A stretch of DNA of 64,000 nucleotides from Desarmillaria ectypa (Eukaryota; Basidiomycota; Agaricomycetes; Agaricales; Physalacriaceae), in contig JAUDYN010000005.1 in the NCBI GenBank assembly GCA_030407005.1, positions 2,232,001 through 2,296,000 of the forward strand. Reading direction: 5' to 3'. The notes under the pieces were generated by a model, which was not told where the DNA came from, ran no database searches, and was given only the letters and a program-made list of their open reading frames with translations. This document shows positions 33,032 to 43,782 of this stretch, piece after piece; position 1 is the first letter of the stretch, and each line of letters starts with the position of its first letter. The position numbers and the translations under genes were made by a program.

Positions 33032-36000
33032 AAAGCAGTTGTCCCGACTGCTAAGGCTGTTCTATGGGGGTGTCGAACTGTGTTGCGATTTGACTGGTCC
33101 AGTACTGATCAATCAGTTTCTTCCATATTTCTTCATCTGGATTGACGATCCATTTCGTATATCCATCTTTTCTTTTGGCGAGGTAGGCTACATCGCTGTG
33201 TTCTGAGTATTTGTGGTCCAGTATCTTAACCACTGCTTTGTTCTTGGTTGCGATTTTTGGAGTGTATATGGCACAGTTTACACTAGCCTGATACTCTTGG
33301 ATCGCTTCTAAGGCATTCGCCATTTCATTCTCTTGGACCCATGAATTGTGCTCATGGGTCCATCCTTTCCATTTGACCAGATAGTCTATGACTTCTCTGG
33401 ATGGTTGTCCTCTCTTGGATCATACCTTTCTGGTGTGCGAGTCCAAGACTTCTTCGATTTTGTATTCTTCCTGACCGTCGACGAGGTCTGGAGGGGGAGG
33501 CGGTGGTTGTTCTTGGTTTGCAAATGAGGGTGCAATGTATGGAGTTAACAACTTCTCATTAAACCAGGGGTGGATCTTCCAATGGGGTGGCAGCTTCAAC
33601 TTGTATGCTGCTGCTCCCAATTTTTCGATGATTTCGAACAGTCCCATTTGCTTGTTGTTGAGCTTTTTCTTTGGTCATGGAAGATGGAGGTTGGTGGGGT
33701 CAAGCCATACCTTATCCCCAATTCGATACTCCCTTGGAGTCTGTTTTCTTTTGTCATATTGCGCCTTCATTTGCACCGCTGCTTTTTCCAATGCTTCATG
33801 GACTTCTTTATGGACCTTGGCCATCATTTCCATAAAGTCGACAGCTGCAGGATTTGCGAAGCTGGTTTTCTGGATTGACTCAGGAATGAGTCAGGGATTT
33901 TGTCCATATAGGGCCATGAAAGGACTTTTACCCATAGCCGAGTGAACTTGGTTGTTGTGGGCGAATTCGGTGAGTGGTAGCCATGCTACCCAGTTGGTCT
34001 GTCGGTGATTGACAAAGATGCAGAGGTATTTTTCGACCTCCTGGTTGACTCTTTCTGTCTGTCCATCTGTCTGTGGATGATATGCCATAGAGGCGTTCTG
34101 TGTGATGTCTAACATTCGGTATAGTTCCTTCATGAATGTTGAAATGAACTGGGGTCCTCAATCTGAGATGACCACTTGCGGCATTCCATGCTTCACATAT
34201 ACATGGTTGCGAAGTATTAGTGCCCATCCTTCAGCAGATAACTCCTCACTGCATGGAATAAGGAGAATGTTCTTGGAGAAACAATCTACTATGACCAGTA
34301 GAGCATCAAATCCATCTGACTCGGGGAGTCCAGTGACCATATCAACTGAGATATGCATCCATAGCGTATCTGGGATAGTATTCGGATGAAGAGGTGCAGC
34401 CTTGGCCTGCATATCACTCTTCGTTCTCTGACAAGTCTCGCATCCTTTGATGTAGGACTCCACATCCTTCTTCATCTTCGGCCACCAGTACTTGCGAAGA
34501 ATGAGTTCCTTGGTCTTGGTGATTCCTGGATGTCCGGCGGTGATATGATCATGGAATTGTGCGATGATCTCACCACATAGAATAGAGTCGTTAGGAATGT
34601 AGACTCATCCATTGTACCACAGGATTTCGTCTTCCTGGGTGATTCCTCATTCATGGTTGAGGGATTTCTCGATCCCTTGGTCCCACTGGTCCTTCTGTTT
34701 TGTTGCATCTCTTATACGTGTGATCCTTTCTTTGGTTGTTGGTAATACCAATGCTCAGAAATGTTCTGGGGATAGAACAACAATGTCTTGATTGTCTTCC
34801 TTTCCCTGATCATGATCTTCTCATCTGCTGAGAAGATCGGCCTTCTGATTAGTGGTTCCAGCTTTGTGTTGGAGAACGAAGTGGTATTCTGCTAGTTCGG
34901 TAACCCACTGGGCTTGTCGGTGATTCAACTTCTGGGGTTTCCGGAAGTATTGGAGATTCTGGTGGTCAGTCCAGATCTCAACAGTTTCTTTTGCGTCCAT
35001 GAGATAATGGTACCATTCTTCTAATGCTAGCATGATTGCTAGTAACTCCTTGTCGTAAATTTCGTAGTTATGCTCGGTGACAGTGAGCGCTTTTGACATG
35101 AAGGTGACTGGTCTCCATTTGCCTTCCTTTTCTTGACTTAGGACGGCGCCAATGGCTCTGTCACTAGCGTCGGCTTCGACTCAGAACTTTCCATCATCCG
35201 AGGGTATTGTAAGAACTACGTTTGTTGTCATCAACTTCTTGAGTTGATTAAACACTTGTTCCTGTTCTGATCCCCACGTCCAGTCTACCTTTCTGGTTAA
35301 CTGAGTAAGAGGATGCACTATCTTAGAGTAGTCCTTAATGAACTTCCAGTAGAAGTTCGTGAATCCTAAGAAAGACTGTAATTCCTTCTTTTTTGTTGGA
35401 GTCGGCCATTCTGCTATGCCTGCAATCTTGATCGGATCCATGTGAATAGCATCTTCGCTGATGATAACCCCAAGGTATTCAGTCTTGAGTATCTCGAACT
35501 CACATTTCTCTGCTTTGAGGAACAACTTGTTCTCTCGAAGCCGTTGGAGTACTTGTCACACTATGTTTCGGTGTTCTGACAAGGATTTTGTGAAGATAAG
35601 TATATCATTGAGGTAAATCGTGACCTTTCCTCCAGCAATCAAATCCTTGAATATATCATTCATCATCCACTGGAACATGGCTGGTGAATTCGTGAGTCCG
35701 AAGAACATAACCATAGGCTCAAAGAGTCCTCGATTAGTTCTAAATGTGGCTTTTTCTTCATCTCTGTCTCAAATACGGACATTGTTATATCCCCAGCGAA
35801 TGTCCAGTTTGGAGAAGTACTTGGCTCCCCATAATTTGTCGATAAGCTCAGAGATGAGCGGAAGGGGATAACGATTCTTGATCATCATTTTGTTCAGTTT
35901 TCAGTAATCCTGAACTGGTCGTAGGGAGCCATCCTTTTTCTTGACAAAGAAGAAAGGAGAGGCGAAAGGGGATTTCAAGGGGCGAATATGTCCCGAGTCT

Positions 36001-36969
36001 AAGTTCTCATCTAAGAACTTGTCCAACTGTTCTTGCTCATTTCGGTTGAGTGGATACACCTTGCAGTCCAAGGTCGATTTCGCATTAGGGACCAATTCGA
36101 TTGCATGGTCCCAAGGTCTTCTTTCTGGTAACTCATCAAAGCTTTCTTTAGAGAATAGGTCTCTGAAGCTTTGATACTGAGGAGGCACAAGCTCCTCAAA
36201 TGTCTGTTTCAGCTTTTCAGCATTGGCGGCTGCAGCCAACTCATTTGCATGATGGACGGCATGAAGTATGATTTCTTCTTGCATATTGATGGCAAGAATA
36301 CTTTCTCCTTCTTCGAGCTCTTCGTCCCATCGATCTTCTTCATCTGCATCGGGCAGAGTGAAATGGTTTTGGATGCAATGACATCGTCCGAATGTCAAGG
36401 TCCCCACCTTCCAGTTGATGAAAGGATTATGGCATTTAAGCCAGTTGTGGCCCAAGTATACGGTCTTGGAGCCTAGGTCAGTGACCGCTAGGTCAATTCA
36501 TTCACTATATCCTCTGATGGTCATTCAGAGTTCTATGAATTCTGTAATGTCCCCTGCCTTGTTGCGCATTCCGTCGGCATTATAGACCGGTATAGGGGCT
36601 GTGGCCTTCCTGGTGTCCAACCGATGTTGCTGGACATAAGTTCAGTTGATAGAGCTGCCTGTGCAGCCACTATCCAACAATGCTCGGGTTGTCAAAGTCT
36701 GTTTCCTGGTACATGGGGAAAGTTGGATATCCACCAAGAAGTCCTGTCTGGAACTCTTGGTACCGTGAATGTAACGAATTGGTTCATGTAGTTCGTAGAG
36801 CTGTTCTCAGGCTATACTCCCTCCCATCTTCAAGCTTTGAATAAGTTCATCATCGATTTCTCCAAGTTGTTTGGGATGTACCCAAATGGAGAGAATTGCT
36901 TTGGCAATTGCCAAATTCTTGGAGTCGCGTACTGCATGCATCGTCCAGTCAATTCCGAATGGTCTAAAC
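33032..36969 (-). pseudogene. pol of Gypsy element 1 (protease to chromodomain), 5' part missing
   Basis: Read on the minus strand: protease tail and linker (36455-35901, GHNWLKCHNPFINW... [17 protein letters not shown]), RT (with YLDDIL reading as YLNDIL near 35605), RNaseH (EADASD-like region, 35200-35100), a second RNaseH frame (35099-34821), integrase zinc-binding and core (34475-33891, CETCQRTKS, MHISVDMVTGLPES, QTDGQTERVNQE), integrase C-terminus (33647-33420) and a chromodomain (DYLVKWKGWTHEHNSWV) with a C-terminal tail ending 33051. Stops at CGA/TGG-type sites split it. It ends at 36969 where LTR B of element 2 begins; gag and the 5' LTR of element 1 are gone. Confidence 0.8.
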
Positions 36970-37392
36970 TGTTAGGCACTGACTTGGGCATGTGACTTGG
37001 GATGATCAGCTGATACCTCTGGGCCGTTACGCATTCGAACGATCACCCAATGAGAGATATAGAAGCTAAAGGTCTTCGGTGTAGTGCGAGCAAGAAGTAT
37101 ATATTTGTAATTTAAACAAGAGATAGAGTACAACTGTCTAGTTTACTCTGTTTATATAGTATTTCTATGGCATTATAATTAGATGAAACACTATGGTCCA
37201 TGCACAAATGGTGTCAAAGTAGGACAATCTGGGAGGATCATAGAACCAATAGAGAATGTCTGGGGTGACAGACAGTGAGAACGAGGGTTGTAGCTGGTGA
37301 ATAGCTGGATACAAGTCGGTTTCTTGACTAGATTAGATGGATGAGTCATGGATATGACTCGGATTAGATAAGATAACGGAAAAATCATAACA
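36970..37392 (-). mobile_element. LTR B, 3' LTR of Gypsy element 2
   Basis: 423 bp, minus orientation, left end TGTTAGGCACTGAC, right end ATCATAACA followed by the polypurine tract (37393-37405). It interrupts element 1 near the gag-pol spacer. Its left flank (TAAAC) does not match the right flank of LTR C, which fits the recombination explained in the findings. Confidence 0.85.
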
Positions 37393-37424
37393 TTACCCCC
37401 TTGTTAAAGCAGTTGTCCTGACTG

Positions 37425-37760
37425 CTAAGGCTCTTCCAAAGGGGTGTCGAATTGTGTTGCGATTTGACTGATCCAGTACTGATTAATCAAGTTCTTCCAT
37501 ACTTCTTCGTCTGGATTGATGATCCATTTGATGTGTCCATCCTTTCTTTTGGCGAGGTATGCTACGTCGCCATGTTCCGAGTATTCGTGGTCCAGTATCT
37601 TGACCACTATCTTCCTGGTTGTGATTTTTGGAGTGTATACGGTGTGGTTTATGCTAGCCTGATACTCTTGGATCGCTTCCAAGGTGTTCATCATTTTGTT
37701 TTCTCGAACCCATGAATTGTGTTCATGAGTCCATCCCTTCCATTTGACTAGGTAGTCCAT
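37425..37760 (-). CDS. integrase chromodomain and conserved tail (element 2)
   Basis: The 111-residue frame opens with a chromodomain core (DYLVKWKGWTHEHNSWV), the module that directs chromovirus integration by binding modified histone or a heterochromatin partner. It is followed by a tail of about 85 residues that is well conserved in elements 1, 2, 5 and the H remnant: VVKILDHEYSEHGDVAYLAK, RKDGHIKWIINPDEEVWKNL, ending TPLEEP. The pol polyprotein stops here, immediately before the polypurine tract. Confidence 0.75.
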   Translation of the reverse strand: MDYLVKWKGWTHEHNSWVRENKMMNTLEAIQEYQASINHTVYTPKITTRKIVVKILDHEYSEHGDVAYLAKRKDGHIKWIINPDEEVWKNLINQYWISQIATQFDTPLEEP

Positions 37761-37790
37761 GACTTCCCTAGATGGTTGTCCTTGCTTGGA

Positions 37791-38957
37791 TCATACCTTT
37801 CTGGTGCGCAAATCCAAGACTTCTTCGATTTCATACTCTTCTTGACCGTTGATGAGGTCCGGAGGGGGAGGTGGTGGTTGTTCTTGGTTCGCAAATGAGG
37901 GAGCGACGTATGGGGTCAGCAGTTTCTCGTTGAACCGGGGGTGGATCTTCCAGTGTGGCGGCAGCTTCAACTTGTAGGCTGCTGCTCCTGACTTCTCTAC
38001 AATTTCGAACGGTCCCATTTGTTTATCGTTGAGCTTCTTCTTCAGTCGTGGAAGATGAAGGTTGGCAGTGTCTAGCCATACCTTATCCCCGATCTTGTAT
38101 TCTCTCTGAGTCTGTTTCTTTTTGTCGTATTGCGCCTTCATTTGCGCCGTGGCCTTTTCCAATGCTTCATGGACCTCCCTATGGACTTTGGCCATGGTTT
38201 CCGTGAAGTCGACAGCTGCAGGATTTGTGAAGCCAGTTTTCTGTATTGACTCGGGAATGAGTCAGGGATTTCATCCATATAGGACCATGAAAGGACTTTT
38301 GCCCATGGCCGAATGGACTCGGTTGTTGTGGGCGAATTCAGCAAGTGGTAGCCATGCTACCCAGTCAGTCTGTCAGTGATTGACAAAGATGCGGAGGTAC
38401 TTTTCCACCTCTTGGTTTACTCTGTCTGTCTGTCTGTCTGTCTGCAGGTGATAAGCCGTGGATGCATTCTGGGTGATGTTCAGCATTCGGTATAGTTCCT
38501 TCATGAACGCTGAAACAAATTGGGGTCCTCTGTCCGAGATGACCACTTGTGGCATTCCATGCTTCGCGTATACATGATTGCGAAGTATTAACACCCATCC
38601 TTCCATGGATAACTCCTCATTGCACGGAATTAGGAGGATGTTCTTGGAAAACCGATCTACGATGACCAGTAGAGCGTCGAATCCATCTGACTCAGGGAGT
38701 CCAGTGACCATATCGACTGAGATATGCATCCAGGGTGTATCGGGTATTGCATTTGGATGAAGAGGTGCAGCCTTGGCCTGCATATCACTCTTCGTTCTCT
38801 GACAAGTCTCACATCCTTTGATGTATGACTCCACGTCTTTCTTCATTTTCGGCCACCAATACTCACGAAGGATGAGTTCTTTGGTTTTGGCGATTCCTGG
38901 GTGTCCAGCAGTAATGTGATCATGGAATTGGGCAATGATCTCACCGCGTAACATCAA
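37791..38957 (-). pseudogene. integrase of element 2, two frames
   Basis: Frame 38957-38373 holds the zinc-binding HHCC region (HDHITAGHPG... CETCQRTKS) and the core (SVDMVTGLPESDGFDALLVI with the first Asp, DRGPQF with the second, VNQEVEKYL with the Glu). Frame 38195-37791 holds the C-terminal beta region (GDKVWLDTANLHLPR, LPPHWKIHPRFNEKLL). A stop and a TCTG repeat (plus strand about 38421-38444), which changes the usual QTDGQTERVNQ to QTDRQTDRVNQ, separate or alter the parts. Confidence 0.75.
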
Positions 38958-39191
38958 GTCATTGGGAATATAGACTCATCTGTCATACCATAGGATTTCG
39001 TCTTCCTGCGTGATTCCTCGCTCATGGTTGAGGGATTTCTCTATTCCCTGGTCCCACTGTTCCTTTTGTTTCATTGCGTCTCTTATACGCGTGATCCTTT
39101 CTTTGGTTGTTGGTAATACCAATGCTCAGAAATGTTCTGGGGATAAAATGACAACGTCTTTGTTGTCTTCTTTTCCCTGATCGTGATCGTC

Positions 39192-40991
39192 TCATCTGCT
39201 GAGAAGATCACCCTTCTGATTAGCGGTTCCAGCTTTATGTTGAAGGATAAAGTGGTACTCTGCTAGTTCGGTGACCCACCGAGCTTGTCGGCGATTCAAC
39301 TTCTGGGGTTTCCAGAAGTATTGGAGATTCTGGTGGTCAGTCCAGATCTCAATGGTTTCTTTGGCACCCATGAGATAATGGTGCCACTCTTCTAATGCTA
39401 GCATGATTGCGAGCAACTCCTTGTCATAGATTTCATAGTTGTGCTCAGTGACGGTGAGCGCTTTTGACATGAAGGTGACGGGCCTCCATTTGCCTTCCTT
39501 TTCTTGGCTTAGGATGGCACCAATGGCTCCATCACTGGCATCGGCTTCTATTCGGAACTTTCCATCATCCGAAGGGATCATAAGAACTACATTTGTCATC
39601 ATCAACTTCTTGAGTTGATTAAATGCTTGTTCTTGTTCTGGTCCCCACGTCCAGTCTACCTTTCCAGTTAACTGAGTAAGAGGATGCACTATCTTGGAGT
39701 AGTCCTTAATGAACTTCCAGTAGAAGTTCGTGAATCCTAAGAAGGACTGTAGTTCCTTCTTTTTCGTTGGGGTCAGCCATTCTGCTATTCCCGCAATTTT
39801 GACTGGGTCCATGCGAATGGCGTCTTTGCTGATAATAACCCCTAGGTATTTGGTTTCGAGTATCTCAAACTCACATTTCTCTACTTTGAGGAACAGTTTG
39901 TTCTCTTGAAGTCGCTGGAGTACCTGTCGTACTATGTTCCAGTGTTCTGACAAGGATTTGGTGAAAATGAGTATGTCGTCGAGGTAAATAGTGACTTTTC
40001 CTCCAGCGATCAAATCCTTAAATATGTCGTTCATCATCCACTGGAATGTGGCTGGTGAATTGGTGAGTCCAAAGAACATAACTGTAGGCTCAAAGAGTCC
40101 TTGGTTAGTTCTAAACACTGCTTTTTCTTCATCTCCGTCTTGAATACGGACATTGTTGTAGCCCCATCGTACATCCAGCTTGGAGAAGTACTTGGCTCCC
40201 CGTAGCTTGTCGATTAGCTCAGAAATGAGCGGAAGGGGATAATGATTCTTGATCATCATTTTGTTCAGTTTTCGGTAATCCTGAACTGGTCGTAGGGAGC
40301 CATCCTTTTTCTTCACAAAGAAGAAGGGGGAAGTGAAGGGGGACTTCGAGGGATGAATTCGTCCCGAGTCTAAGTTCTCATCCAAGAACTTGTCCAATTG
40401 TTCCTGCTCATTGTGATTGAGTGGGTACACCTTGCAATCTAAGGTAGATTTCGCATTGGGGACCAGCTCGATTGCGTGGTCCCAGGGTCTTCTTTCTGGT
40501 AACTCATCAAAGCTCTCTTTAGAGAATAAATCTCTAAAGCTCTGATACTGAGGAGGCACGAGCTCCTCAAATGTCTGTTTCAGCTTTTCGGCATTGGTGG
40601 CTGCAGCCAACTCATTCGCATGATGGATGGCATGAAGTATGATTTCTTCTTGCATATTGACGGCAAGAATACTTTCTTCTTCTTCGAGCTCTTCGTCCCA
40701 TTGGTCTTCTTCATCTGCGTCGGGCAGAGTGAAATAGTTCTGGACACAATGACATCGTCCGAATGTCAGGGTCCCCGCCTTCCAGTTGACGAAAGGGTTA
40801 TGGCATTTAAGCCAGTTGTGGCCCAAGTATACGGTCTTGGAGCCTAGGTCTGTGACTGCGAGGTCAATGTGCTCGCTATGTCCTCCAATTGTCATCCAGA
40901 GTTCTACGAACTCGGTGACATCCCCTGCCTTATTGCACGTTCCATCAGCATTATAGACCAGTATAGGGGCTGCGGCCTTCCTGGTGTCCAA
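39192..40991 (-). CDS. protease tail, reverse transcriptase and RNase H of element 2
   Basis: An intact 599-residue frame. It starts just after the catalytic protease motif (LLDSGCMGSSIN, encoded near 41050-41020 in the same strand) and contains GHNWLKCHNPFVNW (protease C-terminal part), an acidic linker, then RT from [18 protein letters not shown] through [32 protein letters not shown] and the active site YLDDIL, and RNase H with EADASDGAIGAILSQ, YDKELLAIMLALEEW and WTDHQNLQYF. All catalytic Asp residues I can locate are present. It ends at TGA after KGDLLSR where relatives continue into integrase. This is the longest open pol frame in the window. Confidence 0.85.
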   Translation of the reverse strand: MDTRKAAAPILVYNADGTCNKAGDVTEFVELWMTIGGHSEHIDLAVTDLGSKTVYLGHNWLKCHNPFVNWKAGTLTFGRCHCVQNYFTLPDADEEDQWDEELEEEESILAVNMQEEIILHAIHHANELAAATNAEKLKQTFEELVPPQYQSFRDLFSKESFDELPERRPWDHAIELVPNAKSTLDCKVYPLNHNEQEQLDKFLDENLDSGRIHPSKSPFTSPFFFVKKKDGSLRPVQDYRKLNKMMIKNHYPLPLISELIDKLRGAKYFSKLDVRWGYNNVRIQDGDEEKAVFRTNQGLFEPTVMFFGLTNSPATFQWMMNDIFKDLIAGGKVTIYLDDILIFTKSLSEHWNIVRQVLQRLQENKLFLKVEKCEFEILETKYLGVIISKDAIRMDPVKIAGIAEWLTPTKKKELQSFLGFTNFYWKFIKDYSKIVHPLTQLTGKVDWTWGPEQEQAFNQLKKLMMTNVVLMIPSDDGKFRIEADASDGAIGAILSQEKEGKWRPVTFMSKALTVTEHNYEIYDKELLAIMLALEEWHHYLMGAKETIEIWTDHQNLQYFWKPQKLNRRQARWVTELAEYHFILQHKAGTANQKGDLLSR

Positions 40992-41207
40992 CCAGTGTTG
41001 TTGGATGTAAGTTCAATTGATAGAACTGCCCATGCAGCCACTATCCAACAATGCTCGGGTTGTCAATATCTTTTTCCCAGTACATGGGGAAAGTTGGATG
41101 TCTACCAAGAAGTCCCGTCCGGAACTCTTGGTGCTGCGAATGTAACGAATGGGTTCGTGTAATTCATAGAGCTGTTCTCAGACAATGCTCCCTCCTGTCT
41201 GTAAGCT

Positions 41208-41687
41208 TCAAATGAGCTCGTCGTTGATTTCTCCAAGTTGTTTGGGATGTACCCAGATGGAGAGAACCAATTTGGCATTTGCCAAGTTCTTGGAGTCGCA
41301 TATTGCGCGCATCATCCAGTCAATCCCAAATCGTTTAAGCCATTGGAATCTGTCCTGCTTCCCCATGCATTCGGAAGACTTGTTCTGCTTCCCCGTACGT
41401 TCAGAAGCAGTTGATACCCCCTTGTTAGGATAGGTGTCAGGTTTGACACTTCCCCGTATGTTCGGAAGGTCAAGGTTCTGTGGTTCTGGTGTTCTGGATA
41501 TCGGGGTATTGGCTTTGGATTGGCTGACTTGCCACATCCTAAAAGCCGTATCGTCTTCTTCGTCGGGTACTTCAACGACAGTAGTTCTGCTGAAATGCCC
41601 CCTTTTTACCACCTGGGCGCTAGCGGGATCCTGTCCCTTTTCCTCAGCCAGCACCACTCGCGACGGTGATGTGCTTGGTAACGGCAA
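41208..41687 (-). CDS. spacer region upstream of protease, element 2
   Basis: A 159-residue frame starting at the inner edge of the 1.36-kb LTR. It has STSPSRVVLAEEKGQDPASA, then VVEVPDEEDDTAFRMW, which matches VVKKEPRVILVEVPDENNDT in element G and VTIIEVPDKEDDMAFLLW in element H, then GIDWMMRAICDSKNLANAKL. It lies between gag and protease in this family. No known domain; its conservation between diverged copies suggests it was selected. Confidence 0.55.
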   Translation of the reverse strand: MPLPSTSPSRVVLAEEKGQDPASAQVVKRGHFSRTTVVEVPDEEDDTAFRMWQVSQSKANTPISRTPEPQNLDLPNIRGSVKPDTYPNKGVSTASERTGKQNKSSECMGKQDRFQWLKRFGIDWMMRAICDSKNLANAKLVLSIWVHPKQLGEINDELI

Positions 41688-43023
41688 GTGACAAAAGAAT
41701 TAGGGAATGGAAATGAACACCAATCACACTAAACCTCTTATTCTACACTTAATCACCAATATTGAATTCGGGCGGTTTCGAGTACGATGGAAGCACTCTG
41801 CAGACTTCAATAATCAAGTACAATTGTCTTTAAGATATTTTATTCATTACTAGTGAGTTTATACAAAGTACTAGTCGTACTAGTGGGGTGGGTAAGACAC
41901 AATTGGATAAGAGTGACTTGGTTTGAGCTACTGCGCTCATTCTGACTGAAACTGCTTCAGACTGGTGGCACTCTTGGCCCTATACTGCTTCCTACAAGTG
42001 ATAAACACTTGACTAGCCACACTCTTGGCTAACTAGTGGCACTCTTGGCCTAAGAATAAACTATAACTCCAAGAACTTTGCTTGAACTAACTTCAAAACA
42101 CTCTGGACCTTTGCAGGACACAACAGTGACTCTAAGGGACTTCAATTCAATGCAATACTATGGGTGACTTAGCAACTATTAATCACTTCATTGAGGTTAA
42201 GCACAAAAGCCTTTAATTAGGGACACCAGTTACTACCAGTGAGGGCTCAACTGCGGGGATAGCTTGCCTGCTTTGCATGAGCACCCATCCCACTACTTAT
42301 ATACTACTGAGGCAAAACTATAAATATCATCTGGGTATAGGGTATATTGGTGAGGATTTCTTGGCTAGTCATGAATAATGGTGAATAATCACACAATAGT
42401 TGGTCTAGTCTGTTTTCTTTTCAAATATTCGGTCTAGAGACTCCACAGTTGGTCTTTCCGCACCCTTGGCACAACTACATGCCCTAGTAATGCGGTTATA
42501 TGAATATCCGGATATTGGTGCCTGTAACAGCTATCCGATCATGATCGAGGGTGCAGTCCAGCTCCACTAGCATTGATCATAAGAGATCTATATTGAAATA
42601 GTCAGATCTGGGCTCAAGGTTAATCCATTCCTAATTTATTTCTAAGTCCTGTTTCAAGATTGCCATGTGACTAGTTATCCTGACTTAGGCATTTATGCCC
42701 AGTCTAGGCTACTAGTGACAGAACTTCATGAGATCTGTGTACTCTGCTCCTGGTTTTTGTGTGCTAGTAGCATCCTTCGTTTGCTAGTGGCTGTATTTCA
42801 CTTAGTCCTGCTAGCATTCGAGTTACTAGTCTGGCTGGCTGGTAGATTTAACCTACTAATGGTGTTGCATCTAAGTCCTGGCTCTACCAGTTGCTTACTG
42901 CTTTTAACTATCAGCTCAAAGCCTCAGCTATAGTCCTCTATGTATCACTAGTATAGGATAGATATGCAATAGTATTGTTACAAAATCGCAAAATCTAGGT
43001 GTGAATGCATAGACGGCATATCA
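41667..43023 (-). mobile_element. 1.36-kb LTR, copy 1 (solo) in element 2
   Basis: 1357 bp, minus orientation, ends TGATGTGC...GCATATCA on the plus strand. Flanked by a 4-bp duplication ACGG (41663-41666 and 43024-43027). Reading with copy 3, it has TATATAAG in the first part and AATAAA near its 3' end, as expected for U3 and R of an LTR. No internal region of its family is in the window. It separates the gag-pol spacer of element 2 into two frames. CG sites are intact, so it is young. Confidence 0.8.
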
Positions 43024-43168
43024 ACGGAGTTTGAATTCCCTTGGTCATTGACTCCCAGCTAGTGCCTAAGGCGACCTTCGCACAGTTGTCGACTCTTTGA
43101 CTTGCCGGCCCGGTTTAGTACTCAGCTTTGTCAAGTTTTCCACTCCCCGGACCGGTTTGTCCGGGTCG

Positions 43169-43609
43169 TCAGTCCTGGCCTTGGTTAGAGGCACTGTCCT
43201 GGTCCTCTGCCGACCCTGGCGGAACTGGTGAGCTTGCCCCACTGCTCGAGGCAGGTACTGGGACAGTTGGACTTCTGGGAGGCCCAAAGGAGTCCCGCCT
43301 ACTGGTCCCTGCTTGTCGCTGTGCACTCAGTGGCATATCCAGTGAGCTCTGCTCATTGGACTTTGTTGCAGCGCCAACACCACTTGGCAAGTCCCGCTCC
43401 AGTTTGTTGGAGGCTCGGGATTTGTCACTACAGATACTTGTGTCAGCATCTTCTAGGAGGATGACGTACCTGTTTGTTCTTGCTGATTCTTTCTTGTTCT
43501 TCGGCTTCGGTGAAGATATAGATATATTTTTTTGTGTATGTAATTTTCTATTTTCATAATAGTCAGTCCGACCCGTGGAAGCCGAGAACACACCTGGAGA
43601 CTTGGGCAT
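43169..43609 (-). CDS. spacer frame downstream of gag, element 2
   Basis: A 146-residue frame in -1 relation to gag, starting MPKSPGVFSASTGR, with NRYVILLEDADTSICSDKSR, which matches NRYVTLLKEADTIIYSESR in element 4. Rich in Ser, Pro and charged residues; no catalytic motif. Most likely the start of the pol frame. Confidence 0.5.
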   Translation of the reverse strand: MPKSPGVFSASTGRTDYYENRKLHTQKNISISSPKPKNKKESARTNRYVILLEDADTSICSDKSRASNKLERDLPSGVGAATKSNEQSSLDMPLSAQRQAGTSRRDSFGPPRSPTVPVPASSSGASSPVPPGSAEDQDSASNQGQD

Positions 43610-43610
43610 G

Positions 43611-43646
43611 CAAGGAGAATCGAACCCTTGATGCCCTACTCTTTTA
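43611..43646 (-). other. gag-end signal (A AAA GAG TAG plus hairpin), element 2
   Basis: On the minus strand: TAAAAGAGTAGGGCAT, then CAAGGG, a loop, and TCCTTG. The TAG (43638-43636) ends the gag frame after EVKE. The downstream frame GHQGFDSPCMPKSPG is at -1. The stem-loop also contains a perfect tRNA B-box (GGTTCGATTC), probably by chance. Confidence 0.5.
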
Positions 43647-43782
43647 CCTCCTTGATCTTGGAGGTGCTCAGCACCACTGCGTCAGTGGGCCCCACATATC
43701 TCACAACATTCTTCTCTTTTCTCATAGGGCAATCCCTGCTCAGGTGACCCTTTTGATCACACCTGTAGCAGCATCCCTCGGC

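Noticed and set aside
38421..38444. TCTG tandem repeat as a possible regulatory microsatellite
   Set aside because: It lies in the integrase coding region and corresponds to the QTDGQTE motif of relatives, expanded by slippage; no other role is suggested.
42667..42933. An 88-residue leucine-rich frame repeated word for word at 42667-42933, 52890-53156 and 57836-57570
   Set aside because: It lies inside the 1.36-kb LTR, antisense to the LTR's own transcription. Its identity simply reflects identical DNA. No start context or family supports a gene.
43611..43700. tRNA-like signals: B-box GGTTCGATTC (minus strand) with an A-box-like TGACGCAGTGG about 60 nt upstream, also near 53490
   Set aside because: No acceptor or anticodon stem can be formed well, the stretch is coding in gag in the sense frame, and the B-box is explained by the gag-end hairpin. 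A tRNA-derived insertion is possible but unsupported.
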